Source: Bubalus kerabau
Taxonomy: Eukaryota > Chordata > Mammalia > Artiodactyla > Bovidae
Reading direction: 5' to 3'
Length of the DNA stretch: 64,000 nucleotides
Assembly: GCF_029407905.1 (NCBI RefSeq)
Contig: NC_073637.1
Coordinates: forward strand, 54,932,501-54,996,500
The notes beneath the pieces were generated by a model, which saw nothing but the letters and a program-made list of their open reading frames with translations, was not told the DNA's origin and ran no database searches. Each line of letters opens with the position of its first letter. Positions within the stretch are counted from its first letter, which is position 1. Of this stretch, positions 1 through 10,720 are shown piece after piece. The position numbers and the translations under genes are program-made.

Positions 1-398
1 TTTATAAAGATTCAAATAGGTTTCTTTAAATTATACCATTTAATGTTACAAATTTATAGAATTTTTCAGTTTATAGTCACTAGTCAACATACATATATTA
101 CTATAACTAAAACAAAAAAAAATAAATAAGGAATATTCATGTGAAATTCCAAAATATGCAAATCTACAAAGACAAAACATGGATTAGTAATTATCCAGAA
201 CTGAGAGTAAATTGAGTAGGAGAAGAGTGCTTGTGGTTTTCTTTTAGGGGGAAAAGTACTCTAAAATTTAATAGTTATGAATATACAAAAGCCACTGAAC
301 TGTATAATTTAAGTGGGTTAATTTTATAATTGTGAATACCTCAGTAAAGCTTTTTTAAAAAGCATATAAGGAAGACTAAATTAAACACTGATACTTTG
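1..398. other. Unrecognised AT-rich sequence
   Basis: Strongly AT-rich with short A runs and no open frame of interest. I see no repeat family, splice-bounded open stretch or RNA gene in it. It is probably old neutral DNA. Confidence 0.5.
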
Positions 399-838
399 GT
401 ATAAGGCTGGGTGATGTGGCCATGGCCCAGGTACAGCCACAGTTGAAAGGTCCTTTCTGCCATAGCTGCTCAGGAGAGATCCTCTCTGCCTTCCAGGTTA
501 ACTGCTTTGCAGGAAGCTTCCAGAACCCTTATTTCAAATGACATGCAGCACTGGGGTGACCACAAACCCTCAACCAAAGCTGGGTCCTTGGAGTCTCTCC
601 CTCAAACCTAAGGATATAGTTCTGGATGGTCACTAATGCCCTTGACGGCCAGGAGACCCCAACCACCTTCAGAATCTCTGTTCCTCCTGTCCCTGCCCAG
701 CCCCAATGTAGGTCCACTCATCCCTTTTAGGAGAGCTTTCACAGTGGTCCTAGGCTAGGCAACAGGGACAGGGAGGGACAGTCAATGATCACTTGGCCTG
801 GCATCACCTGCTTCCTCCCCATCCTGTGGGCCTAGAAA
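399..838. other. GC-rich islet of unknown origin
   Basis: About 440 bases are clearly richer in G and C than both flanks, with sharp edges, but hold very few CpG dinucleotides, so this is not a CpG island. The minus strand has a 62-codon open stretch (529-717) that I do not recognise. There is no poly-A tail and no visible flanking duplication. It could be an old LTR, a fragment of a processed pseudogene or a conserved noncoding piece. Confidence 0.4.
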
Positions 839-1204
839 ATTTTCAGCTGTAGAAGGGTTTTTATAATTATACATTTTTGCAGCTTTAAAACAAATGGAAG
901 TCTTATCTCAATTTTTTAAAGGTAATAATTTGTGTAGTGGAAATACACACTAGATAAAAACAAAACTTTTCTTTCTACTAAGCTGTTGCAATGAAATCAT
1001 AGGTACTTACACTCTAAATTTACATAAAAACTGTTGTAAGCATATCAATGTAAAACCTAAGTGTTTAGTTTTTATGTAAAGAGAGAAAACTTTGTTTTGT
1101 TGCAAACTAAGCAAATTAACTCTAAAGATTGTTTGTAAGATTTAGTGTGCAAAATAACAAGACTTTTTGAAAAGAGAAAGTACTTGGCATATTAGATATT
1201 AAAA
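839..1204. other. Unrecognised AT-rich sequence
   Basis: AT-rich sequence between the GC islet and an old L1 3' end. No feature recognised. Confidence 0.5.
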
Positions 1205-1822
1205 CAAAATATCTATATATTATTCAGACACAATGAAGAATGAAATAATATAATACCAATTTCAGCAACATGGATGGATCCAAAGATTGTCATACTGAGT
1301 GAAATAAGTCAGACAGAGAAAGATATATATCAATGATATCACTTGTACGTGGAATCTTAAAAGGTATGAAAGTGAAAGTGAAGTCGCTCAGTCCTGTCCG
1401 ACTCTTAGCGATCCCATGGACTGCAGCCCACCAGGCTCCTCTGTCCATGGGAATTTCCAAGCAAGAGTACTGGAGTGGGGTGCCATTGCCTTCTCCAATA
1501 TAAATGAACTTAATTACAAAACAGATATAGACTCACAGATGTAGAAAACAAACGGTTGCCAAGGGGAAAAGGATGGGGGAGGGATAAATTAGGATGTTGG
1601 GATTTACATATAAACACTACTATATAAAATAGATAATCAACAAGAACCTACTATATAGCAGAGGGAACTCTATTCAACAACTCTATAATGACCTATATGG
1701 GAATAGAATCTAAAAAAGAATGAATATATGTATATGTATAACTGACTCACTGCTGTACACTGGAAACTAACACAACATTGTAAATCCACTATATTCCAAT
1801 GAAAAGCAAAGAAAAAGGAATA
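1205..1822 (+). mobile_element. Old L1 3' end (end of ORF2 plus 3' UTR), split by a SINE
   Basis: The left part matches the end of L1 ORF2 (the segment reading gcaacatggatgga, then ttgtcatactgagtga). The right part is the L1 3' UTR, recognisable from ctatatagcagagggaactc and aacacaacattgtaaatc, ending in an A-rich tail. It is 5'-truncated and diverged. A BovA monomer interrupts it at 1370-1496, so the SINE is younger. The same L1 3' end occurs in the element at 57376-58554. Confidence 0.85.
1370..1496 (-). mobile_element. BovA monomer SINE, nested in L1
   Basis: Antisense BovA unit: gaagtcgctcagtcctgtcc, then the catggactgcagcccacc block, ending at ccattgccttctcc. It has no tRNA-like head, so it is a single BovA unit. 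It lies inside the L1 3' UTR. Exact target duplications are not clear. Confidence 0.85.
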
Positions 1823-1984
1823 AACTAAATGTTCATTATGAGAGTTGGTAATGAAACAAGAAAAAAATACAAAATAATAGCACAGAGATTTGAAAAACTA
1901 CATAGAAAAAACAGAGAAATAAATCAGATTACAGATTGATTCAAAGTTTTAATTATAAAAGCTATCACTAAACTTTTTTAAAGG

Positions 1985-2522
1985 TGTCTTTGCTGACTAA
2001 AGTCTGTATGGTCAAAGCTATGATTTTCCAGTAGTCACAGATATGAGAGGTGGACCATAAAGAAGGCTGAGCACCGAAGAACTGATGATTTTGAATTATG
2101 GTGCTAGAGAAGATGCTGAAGAGTCCCTTAGATTGCAAGGAGATCAAACCAGTCAATCTTAAAGATTCATTTTGATATTTGGCAAATCTAATACAGTTAT
2201 GTAAAGTTTAAAAATAAAATAAAATTAAAAAAAAAAAAAAAAGAAAATCAACCCTGAGTATTCACTGGAAGGACTGATGTTGAAGCTGAAGCTCCAATAC
2301 TTTGGCCACCTGATGCAAAGAGCCAACTCACTGAAACAGACCCTGATGCTGGGAAAGATTGAAGGAGGGAGGAGAAGGTGAAAACAGAGGATGAGATGGT
2401 TGGAACTCAATGGACATGAGTTTGAGCAAATTCTGGGAGATGGTGACAAACAGAGCCTTACATACCGCATTCCATGGGGCCGCAGAGAATCAGACACACT
2501 TTAGTGACTGAACAACAACAAA
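1985..2522 (+). mobile_element. BovB LINE 3' end, interrupted by an L1 tail
   Basis: 5'-truncated BovB covering the last part of the ORF2 region and the 3' end. The left piece begins in the cattactttgccaacaaag region. It breaks near 2164 and resumes at about 2243 with the segment reading ttcactggaaggactgatg. It ends in gactgaacaacaacaaaa, the (AAC)-rich tail of older BovB copies. It has several stops and is not coding. Confidence 0.9.
2164..2242 (+). mobile_element. Very short L1 3' tail inserted in BovB
   Basis: About 79 bases match the last part of the L1-BT 3' UTR seen at 18930-19006: gattcatttt, then taaagtttaaaaataaaat, then a poly-A run. BovB sequence continues on both sides, which proves insertion. 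The flanks share only aaag, so the target duplication is short or blurred by the A run. Confidence 0.85.
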
Positions 2523-3162
2523 AGTAGAAGAGATGTAAGACTCTATAAACTTGGATAAAGAACAAGACAAAATGTTAAACACCTAATAAAACTGTGAAAT
2601 TATAAAATGCATAAGAAAATGGCAGAAGTTTACCTTAGAAAATAATAAAGTTCTTAAGTTAATGAACATAAAATGTCAAACTTAAATATGTTAAAGAAAT
2701 TATGAATTTCTGTACGATGCCATAAAGAAAATTTATAAACGAGTAATCCATTGGAAAAATATTTCCAAAATATTTCAAAAATCATGGTTTCAAGGAGAAA
2801 TTGCTGGCCTAAATTAATTTCTAACTATTGTAATTTCTTTTCTTTAAAGATGTGCTCATTATCTTTTGCTTTTGCTCTGTGTACAGATAGAGCCTTAGAA
2901 ATTTGTGATTTGGGTTTTGTTTGTTGTTTTAGTGCAACAGTTAATCCTGGGGCAGGCACAAAATTATGTGCAACACCTTATCCTACTTTTCTTAAGAGAA
3001 GTAATTCCATAAATGACTAAAGGGAGAGGAAGTCATAGACAAAAAAAAAAAAAAAGAAAAGAAAATACACAATGGATATAAAAATCTTGAACTCTAGAGG
3101 TAATTAGAGTGGTTCAATATAGAACAATAATTAGGTAATATGCTGTTTATTATGTTAAATTA
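2523..3162. other. Unrecognised sequence with an A-rich tract
   Basis: AT-rich. An 89-codon open stretch at 2751-3020 (+) has no family resemblance I can see. A run of 15 A followed by A/G lies at about 3042-3062 and may be the tail of an unrecognised retroposon. Confidence 0.4.
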
Positions 3163-3345
3163 AGATTGATGAAGCTCAGTGTGGGTGAGGATCCTAGGGA
3201 ACTCCCATTCTCATGACCTGTTAGAGTATAATTTGGAAGACGCTATTTGGAAAATACCAGATTCTGCCAGGATTAAAAGCTGTATTTATTTTCTTTAAGC
3301 TGTTCTACCTTTAGAAATGTGTCTATTAGAAAGAGTTGTTGCTTA
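3163..3345 (+). mobile_element. Possible ancient L1 (L1M-type) fragment
   Basis: The stretch with gggtgaggatcctagggaac and later ttagaaatgtgtct resembles the end of L1 ORF2 (the gaggatgtggagaaactgg region and the aagaaatg region). It is heavily diverged with indels, and the assignment is tentative. Confidence 0.35.
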
Positions 3346-3399
3346 TAGTAACAGAAAAAAATATACTCAATATAAATTTAGTTTCAATAAGATGGATAC

Positions 3400-3585
3400 A
3401 CTAACTTCTACCAATTATTAGCCATATATGCTTAGGCAAGCTACTTTAACCTGTTTCTATTCTAGTTTCCTTTTCTGAAAGATGAGGATAACAATTATAT
3501 CTAAGAGACAATACCTTTAAAATTAAATCAGTTCATGTATAAAAAATATTTTGCACTTACTGCTTTGCAGGTACTATGATGTGGA
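3400..3585 (+). mobile_element. MIR SINE, sense
   Basis: Recognisable MIR core and tail: aggcaagctactttaacctg, then tttccttttctgaaagatga, then aattaaatcagttcatgtat. The tRNA-like head is lost. Divergence is high, as expected for this mammal-wide family. Confidence 0.75.
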
Positions 3586-3719
3586 GTTGCAAACGCTTTA
3601 ACCGTAAAGGTACTGACAATGTGTAGGGAATGACACAGCAACATGATAGAAGGAATCTGGATTCGAGAAAGAGTTAATGTATCAGATGTGCCCGTGTGCT
3701 TTGGACCACAGTGTATGTT

Positions 3720-3999
3720 GCTGCTGCTGCTGCTAAGTCACTTCAGTCGTGTCTGACTCTGTGTGACCCCATAGACAGTAGCCCACCAGGCTCCTCCATC
3801 CTTGGGATTCTCCAGGCAAGAACACTGGAGTGGGTTGCCATTTCCTTCTCCAATGCATGAAAGTGAATAGTGAAAAGTGAAAGTGAAGTCGCTCAGTCAT
3901 GTCCCACTCTCAGTGACCCCATGAACTGCAGCCCACCAGGCTCCTCGGTCCACGGGATTCTCCAGGCAAGAGTTCTGGAGTGGGGTGCCATTGCCTTCT
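3720..3999 (-). mobile_element. BovA2 dimeric SINE with target duplication
   Basis: Two BovA units in antisense, starting with a (CTG) run followed by ctaagtcacttcagtcgtgt and joined by an aatgcatgaaagtgaa linker. The flanking duplication ccacagtgtatgtt is perfect at 3706-3719 and 4000-4013, although the first c of the right copy could belong to the element. This is a clean retroposition event. Confidence 0.95.
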
Positions 4000-4013
4000 C
4001 CACAGTGTATGTT

Positions 4014-4525
4014 AGGACCTCTTTATTATAGCAACCAAGCTTTCACTCTAATAGAATTACTAATCCATTTTTAGGTTTCTATATGAATGTTTTGTCAGGA
4101 GATAAAATTGTAAAAATCAAACAGTTGAATGTCATTCCTCCTCATCAGGACGATAATGTTTGGATGGAGGTGGACTTGAATTTTTAATTCTATGAATATT
4201 TAAAATCCTTGACTTCATTTATTTCTAGTAAGCCCTTTTTTAGATAACATAAAAACAATGGAAAAAGAATGATGAAAAATAACAATAGCCCAATTGTCCA
4301 GAATTTCATAGAATGTGTCTCTTTTAATTTTTATAAGAACTATATAACATATGTATGTATCTGTTTTTAATGTTTAGGACATTGAGGATCAGAGGTTAAA
4401 CAATTTATTTTAAATTATTCTGAGAATATATTTTTAAATCAGGTTTTGAGTATGAGATTGAAGGCTCATTCTCTTTCATTATGTGCTGAATTTTTAAAGT
4501 TTCTTTTACAGTAACTATCTGTTCT
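4014..4525. other. Unrecognised AT-rich sequence
   Basis: No repeat family, exon-like open stretch or RNA gene recognised. Confidence 0.5.
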
Positions 4526-4725
4526 TAGTGAGTGAAGTTGCTCAGTCGTGTCTGACTCTTTGCAACCCCGTAGACTGTAGCCTACCAGGCTCCTCCATCC
4601 ATGGGATTCTCCAGGCAAGAGTACTGGAGTGGGCTGCCATTTCCTTCTCCAGGGGATTTTGCCAACCAGGGATCAAACCTGGGTCTCCTGCATCGTGGAC
4701 AGATGCTTTACTGTCTGAGCCACCA
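4526..4725 (-). mobile_element. Bov-tA SINE
   Basis: Complete antisense copy: the BovA part (gaagttgctcagtcgtgtct) is followed to the right by the tRNA-Glu-like head, with the reverse complement of the B box at ggatcaaacctgg and the end at gtctgagccacca. The overlapping open frames here are SINE shadows. Confidence 0.9.
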
Positions 4726-5608
4726 TAATGTTAAGTATATTTTGTATGAGTGTCTTTACATATTCTCATTTTATGATAATGTCTTCATTTTAGTTATCTA
4801 ATAAATGTATTAGGACATTTTTATTAATTTCTTATCTTGTTCTTGGCAATGTCCTACATCCTAAGAGTTCAGGCCCATGTATGAGTATGGTACTATCTCT
4901 CAAGAGGCTAATCTCTGATGATGGCTCACAATAAAATATCAGTCTTAAGCTGACAGGTAAGAGGTCATGTATGTTTCTAATATAATTATGATTCCAAATG
5001 ATCCAGTTCTGTTTCAAAATTCCCTTAAAAAAAAAAAAAACAAAACCCTAAAAGTGAAAGATTGAATTGGTTAAAAAAAAAAAACAGAGAGAGAGAGAGA
5101 GCAAGCAAGAGAAAGAAAAAAAAAAGAAAATGGCATAAATAAGCCAAAGCAAGGGAAATTGCTTAGAACATTTTAAAAATAAACATCTTTCCTTCTCTAA
5201 AGTTCATATATTTTCCCAATGCTGAACACTTTTGAAGAACGACCACATGATATCAGTGCTTCATTTAGAAATCAATATCCCTGTTCACTTTATGAATTTC
5301 AGTGGTTTTTAGGTTTGGGTCTATCAGTGAGCATAGTCCTCAGATGTGCTATTGAAAATAATACTGACAGATACAACTGAAATATTGATACAACAACGTC
5401 TTTTTGTATTTTAAATATCCGGTTTATGCCCAATACTTTTGTGTGGCTTCCATATTTCTTCACTAGGGAGAAAAAATATCTAATGAAGTGAAAAGTATAC
5501 ATCTTTTTTCATAACTGCTAAGAAACCTTGACTAGGAAGGGACTTTGTAGGAATTAATTTCTATGTATTTTTACTGTTGTTTTTTTTTAAACTCACTCCT
5601 CTGTTTGT
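4726..5608. other. Unrecognised sequence with A-rich and GA-rich tracts
   Basis: AT-rich DNA holding a 14-A run (5027-5040), an A run followed by a (GA) run and then a purine-rich tract (5071-5129). The purine tract could be the degenerate tail of a retroposon. Nothing else is recognised. Confidence 0.45.
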
Positions 5609-5670
5609 AGGGGTGTTTGTGTGTGTATGTGTGTATACATACATATACACATATATGTACATATATATGA
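5609..5670. repeat. (TG)/(TA) alternating purine-pyrimidine tract
   Basis: Imperfect microsatellite running from TG repeats into TA-rich ATACAT units. It is interrupted, so probably less variable than a pure run. Confidence 0.8.
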
Positions 5671-6384
5671 AGACAGATGATAGAAATTGATTCTTAGAAA
5701 TATATATTAATTTTTAATGCCTGATATGTTCAAAGTGCCTTATTAGATGTTATTCCTGGAAGGGACAGACAAAACACTCTCTTTACTTTCATAGGGACTT
5801 ATACTGGGAAAGAATTATATATGCTCAAATAATAATTTTTAAAAAAGTGACTAGAAAAGAAAGTGGAGAAGAAAAAAGGACAAAAGCCCTGAGTTGTATT
5901 AACCAGAAACTGGTTTGCTATTTTTGATTTACATTTTTTTCATTCCATACCAGCCATTACTGTAAAAGTAAGTATTGGCTCATCACATTTGGAACTGTTA
6001 AAAGTTATTAACATTCCATGACATACCATGGTAAGTATATTTGAAGCTTTTTAAAATTATGCAGCTTTGGGCCAACATCAGGAGAGTTTACACTTATTAC
6101 ATTCATCTGAAATCTAAAGAAGACTTGTATGCTTCCATGAGGGTCATATTATTAAGCTCAGGAAATGACTTCTCCTCATAGTCACAGCAGTGCAATTAGA
6201 TGAAAACTCACAGAAATGCATTCTGAGACCTCTCAGCCTCACAAGTAATCCAATCACTGAATAGTATGCAAATGATCTGACAGGAATACAATCAGGGCTA
6301 GAAGAGCAAGTAATTTCCATTTCCATTACTGCTTAATGAGAGTGTGCTGTAATTTTAAGGCAGTAGAAACCTCCAGGAAGGGTT
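5671..6384. other. Unrecognised AT-rich sequence
   Basis: No repeat or gene recognised. The 60-codon minus-strand open stretch at 6144-6326 shows no domain I know. Confidence 0.45.
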
Positions 6385-6409
6385 TTCTTCTTCTTCTTCT
6401 TCTTCTCTT
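6385..6409. repeat. (TTC)n microsatellite
   Basis: A short pure TTC run of about seven units flanked by T-rich sequence. Confidence 0.9.
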
Positions 6410-6819
6410 TTTGCTTTATCGTAACTACTTCCGCCAATTAGACTGAGTGAGAAACTATTGCCTTATCTGATCCAAGGAGAACTAACTGTTTCTAAAATGA
6501 GTTTATCCTTTTATAAAAGCCTGTTTTGAAGTCAGCTAACAAAAGGATTAAGAAGTAAATGTAGCCATAATGATCTGGATTTTTTTTCACACTAACAAGT
6601 GTGATATTTAACAATCTAGAGTCTGTAAAACCTTCTTGCTCTCTATCCTGTCACCCAGGCCTCAACTCTTTAAAGATTAAAATACCTTCCAGAGAAAGCT
6701 ACTTCTTAGGCTTTGAAATTTACTGTGAGGAAAGTTGTTCCCAGGCTGTAGTTAGGGCTAGCAAAGGGCACAATTATGAAAATCACCAAATGTCTGAAAT
6801 GAAAGGACACTTTGAAACC
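6410..6819. other. Unrecognised sequence
   Basis: Part of a 119-codon open stretch on + (6601-6960). The frame lacks splice-site support and runs into a MIR/L2-like piece, so I do not call it a gene. Confidence 0.4.
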
Positions 6820-6920
6820 ATTATCCACACACTGTATTTCCCCTTCATTCTACAAATGAGATGCAAAGAGGTTAAAATTATCTACCCAACTGTTCACAGA
6901 GAGCTCTTGTTGGAGCCACC
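6820..6920 (-). mobile_element. Possible MIR/L2-like remnant
   Basis: The stretch ccttcattctacaaatgaga followed by gcaaagaggttaaaa resembles the antisense MIR signature (attttacagatgaggaaac, then gagaggttaagt). Short and diverged. Confidence 0.4.
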
Positions 6921-7024
6921 TCTCAAGCTTCCTGATTTGGAGTTAATTAGGTTCTTCTGATTTCTTCCCTAAGTTCACATTCCTTTCTTCCTTGCATAGA
7001 GACCCCGTAGTATTAATAGTTACT

Positions 7025-7145
7025 ACTTGTTATTTAATCAATGTGAATTTACTATATGTGAATCGTGCTATGCTTTGTATCTTTAATGCTGAAAACAGCC
7101 TGTGAAATAGTTGTAATTATTTACCCCCTTTACGAAGTGATTAGA
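7025..7145 (-). mobile_element. MIR SINE, first half, antisense
   Basis: Resembles antisense MIR: a cattatgtgcc-like start, tgctgaaaacagcctgtgaa and ttatttaccccctttacgaa. The MIR seems to continue near 7607, which suggests the intervening 460 bases were inserted or duplicated. Confidence 0.5.
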
Positions 7146-7465
7146 CAAGTCCTCATAGATGATATACTGTGTGCAGAAGCGTTGATCAGAATCAGGTGTG
7201 GCATGGTACGCGACTGTATTGATGGTTTGAGTCATGTCACTGTCTGGCTAGGGCTTTCTAATGAGGATCTGGCCCCCACCAGCTAATCATTACCCAGAAA
7301 GTGTTTGGCAGGGCAAAGTCTGGATGGCTCCTTCCAGCTAGTTTATAGATTGTGTGATGTCCTTTGAGTTGCTCCCTCTTGACAACTGAACTCACAACAG
7401 TGTGATAACCTAGTGATTGCACTGTTTTCATCAGTCACATTTTTACAAATAGGTAGACTCATTCA
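7146..7465. other. Unrecognised sequence between two MIR-like pieces
   Basis: Moderate GC, no recognised family. It may be part of a segment inserted into the MIR. The part tttttacaaataggtagact near 7440-7460 again resembles the MIR attttacagatgag motif. Confidence 0.35.
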
Positions 7466-7589
7466 TCAGAGAAGGCGATGGCATCCCACTCCAGTACTCT
7501 TGCTTGGAGAATCCCATGGATGGAGGAGCCTGGTGGGCTGCAGTCCATGGGACTGTGAAGAGTCGGACACGACTGAGCGACTTCCCTTT
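7466..7589 (+). mobile_element. BovA monomer SINE, sense
   Basis: Sense BovA unit from gagaaggcgatggcatccca to gagtcggacacgactgagcg. It has no tRNA-like head. Confidence 0.9.
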
Positions 7590-7590
7590 T

Positions 7591-7629
7591 CCCTTTATGA
7601 AGTGAAGTAATTACCCCTTTATGAAGTGA
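7591..7629. repeat. 24-bp partial tandem duplication
   Basis: The 15-mer ccctttatgaagtga occurs at 7591-7605 and again at 7615-7629, a 24-base period immediately after the SINE. A diverged form is at about 7124-7139. Confidence 0.8.
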
Positions 7630-7708
7630 TCTGGAATGTTTAAGTGACTTTCTTCAAGTTGCACAGTAAGTGATTGTATCAGGAAAATGAACATGCATCT
7701 ATATGACT
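7607..7708 (-). mobile_element. MIR SINE, second half, antisense
   Basis: ttacccctttatgaagtgat followed by gtttaagtgactttcttcaa and gcacagtaagtgattgtatc matches the antisense MIR order (attttacagatgagg, aggttaagtgacttgcccaa, acacagctagtaagtgg). Confidence 0.55.
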
Positions 7709-7885
7709 CAGGACTTCCCTGTTGGCTCAACTAGTAAAGAATCTTCTTGCAAATGTAGGAGACTCAGGTTCAGTTCCTGGGTTGGGAAGATCCCCTGTAG
7801 AAGGAAATGGCAACCCACTCCGGTATTCTTGCCTGGAGAATTCCATGGACAGAGGAGCCTGGAAGGCTACAATCCATGGTTCCAT
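7709..7885 (+). mobile_element. Bov-tA SINE, sense
   Basis: tRNA-like head at ggacttccctgttggctcaa, a B-box-like gttcagttcctgg, then the BovA body. The 3' end is cut at ccatggttccatg, where it abuts the BovB at 7886. Confidence 0.9.
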
Positions 7886-10373
7886 GAAAAACTATAAGAC
7901 CTTCTAGAACTAACACAAAAAATGATGTCCTTTTCATCATAGGGGACTGGGATTCAAAAGTAGGAAGTCAAGAGATACCTGGAGTAACAGGCAAGTTTGG
8001 CCTTGACATACAAAATGAAGCAGGGGAAAGACTAACAGAGTTTTCCTAAGAGATGCATTGGTCATAGCAAATACCCTCTTCCAATAACAGAAGAGACAAT
8101 GCTACACATGGGCATGATCAGATGGTTAATACCAAAATCAGATTGATTATATTTTTTGCAGTTGAAGATGAAGAAGCTCTATACAGTCAGTAAATACAAG
8201 ACTGGATACTGACTGTGACTAAGATCATGAACGCCTTATTGCAAAATTGAGACTTAAATTGAAGAAAGAAGGGAAAACCACTAGGCCATTCAGGAATGAC
8301 CTAAATGAAATCTCTTATGATTATACAGTGAAAGTGACAAATAGATTCAAGATATTAGATCTGATAGACAGATGGCCTGAAGAACTTTGAGGAGAGGTTC
8401 GTAACATTATACAGGAGGCAGTGATCAAAACCATCCCAAAGAAAAAGAAATGCAAAAAGGCAGAATGATTATCAGAAGAGGTCTTACAAATAGCATAGAA
8501 AAGAAAAGAAACAAAAGGCAAAGGATAAAAGGAAAGATATATCCATCTGAATGCAGAGTTCCTAAGAATAGCAAGGAAAGAGTAGAAAGCCTTCCTAAGT
8601 GAACAATGCAAAGAAATAGAGAGAAACAATAGAAGGGGAAAGACTACAGATATCTCATCAATAAAATTAGAGATACCAAGGGAACATTTCATGCAAAGAT
8701 GGACACAATAAAGGACAGAAATGGTATGGGCCTACAGAAGCAGAATATATTAAGAAGAAGTGGCAAGAACAGAAGAACTATACAAAAAAAAAAAAAAAAA
8801 AATCTTAATGACCAGATAACCACAGTGGTGTCATCATACACCTAGAACCAGACTCTGTGTAGTGTGAAGTTAAGTGGGCCTTTGGAGGCATCACTATGAA
8901 AAAATCTAGTGGAGGAGATGGGATTCCAGCTGAGTTATTTCAAATCCTAAAAGATAATGCTGTTAAAGTGCTGCACTTAATATGCCAGCAAATATGGAAA
9001 AATCATCAGTAACTACAGGATGGGGAAAAGATCAGTTCCATTCCAATCCAAGAGAAGGGGATGCCAAAGAATGTTCAAACTACTGCACAATTGCACACAT
9101 TTCATGTGTTAGCAAAGTAGTGCTCAAAATTCTCCAAGCCAGGCTTCAACAGGACTTGAACTGAGAACTTCCAGATGTACAAGCTGGATTTAGTGAAGGC
9201 AGAGGAACCTGAGATTAAATTGCCAACATCCATTGGATCATAGAAAAAGCAAGAGAATTCCAGAAAAACAGCTACTTCTGCTTCATTGACTACACTAAAT
9301 CCTTTGAGTGTGTGGACCACAACAAACTGTGGAACATTTTTAAAGAGATGGAAATACAAGATCACCTTACCTGCCTCCTGAGAAATCTGTATGCAGGTCA
9401 AGAAGCAATAGTTAGAACCAGACATGGAACAATGGACTGGTTCTAAGCTGGAAAAGGAGTATGTCAAGGCTGTATATAATCACCCTGCTTATTTAACTTA
9501 TATGCAGAGTACATTATGTGAAATGGTGGGCTGGATGAAGCACAAGCTGGAATCAAGACTGCTGGGAGAAATATCAATAACATCAAACATGCAGGTGACA
9601 CCACCATTACGGCAGAAAGTTAAGAGGAACCAAAGAGCCTCTTGATGAAGCAGAAAGAAGAGAGTGAAAAAAGCTGGCTTCAAACTCAGTATTCAAAAAA
9701 TGAAGATCTAGGCATCTGGTCCCATCACTTCATGGCAAATAGATGGGGAAACAGTGGGAACACTGACAGACTTTATTTTCTTGGACTTCAAAATCATGTG
9801 GACAGTGACTGTAGCCATGAAATTAAAAGATGCTTGCTCCTAGGAAGAAAGGCTATGACAAACCTAGACAGGGTATTCAAAAGCAGAGACACTACTTTGG
9901 CAACAAATGTCTGTATAGTCAAAGCTATGGTTTTTCCAGTAGTCGTGTATGTATGTGAGAGTTAGACCATAAAGAAGACTGAGCATGAAAGCATTGATGC
10001 TTTTGAACTGTGGTGTTGGAGAAGACTCTTGTGAGTCCCTTGGGCTGCAAGGAGATCCAACCAGTCCATCCTAAAGGAGATCAGTCCTGAATGTTCATTA
10101 GTAGGACTGATGATGAAACTGGAGCTCCAATACTTTGGCCACCTGATGGGAAGAGCTGACTCATTAGAAAACACTCTGATGCTGGGAAAGATTGAAGACA
10201 GGAGGAGAAGGGGATGACAGAGTATGCGAAGGTTGGATGGCATCTCTGATTCAAGGGACATGAGTTTGAGCAAGCTCAGGGAGATGGTGAAGGGCAGGGA
10301 AGCCTGGCATGCTACAGTCCATGGGGTCACAAAAAGTCAAACACAACTGAGCTACTGAACAACAACAACAAAA
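7886..10373 (+). pseudogene. BovB LINE, 5'-truncated, dead ORF2
   Basis: A 2.5 kb piece of BovB, whose full length is about 3.2 kb. In order it covers the C-terminal part of the endonuclease (GDWDSKVGSQE at about 7942-7975), the linker, the reverse transcriptase and the 3' end. The RT block normally reading DYAKAFDCV is DYTKSFECV near 9288. The catalytic YADD is changed to HAGD (9588-9599). Stops and shifts are frequent, and an A tract inside the linker has expanded (8787-8803). It ends in actgaacaacaacaac. Overlapping open frames at 8982-9965 are its remnants. Confidence 0.95.
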
Positions 10374-10385
10374 AGCTAAGCAAAA

Positions 10386-10585
10386 TACCTCCCTGGTGGC
10401 TCAGTGTTAAAGAATCTGCCTGCAATGTGGGAGACCTGGGTTTGATCCCTGGGTTGGGAAGATCCCCTGGAGAAGGGAAAGGCTACCCACTCCAGTATTC
10501 TGGCTTGGAGAATTCCATGGACTGTATAGTCCATGGGGTCGCAAAGAGTCAGACATGACTGAACGACTTTCACTTCACTTCACAT
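10386..10585 (+). mobile_element. Bov-tA SINE, sense
   Basis: Head at ctccctggtggctcagtgtt, B-box-like gggtttgatccctggg, BovA body, and a gactttcacttcacttca tail. It lies between the BovB and the L1-BT. Confidence 0.92.
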
Positions 10586-10710
10586 ACTCCATAATATACC
10601 ATACTGTACAGAATGTATGTTTTGGCAAAACTCTAAATTGGTCTATTATCAGTCTTTTAACCGAATATTTATGGAAAATATTTTATAAAAATATATTCTG
10701 GGGAGGAGCC

Positions 10711-10720
10711 AAGATGGCGG
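10711..10720 (+). promoter_or_regulatory. YY1-like site at the L1 5' end
   Basis: The decamer aagatggcgg matches the YY1 core motif found near the 5' end of mammalian L1s, where YY1 is known to set the transcription start. Position and orientation agree with that role; function here is inferred. Confidence 0.65.

Noticed and set aside
6601..6960. 119-codon + frame as a small gene
   Set aside because: No promoter, splice or family support, and its second half resembles a MIR/L2 fragment.
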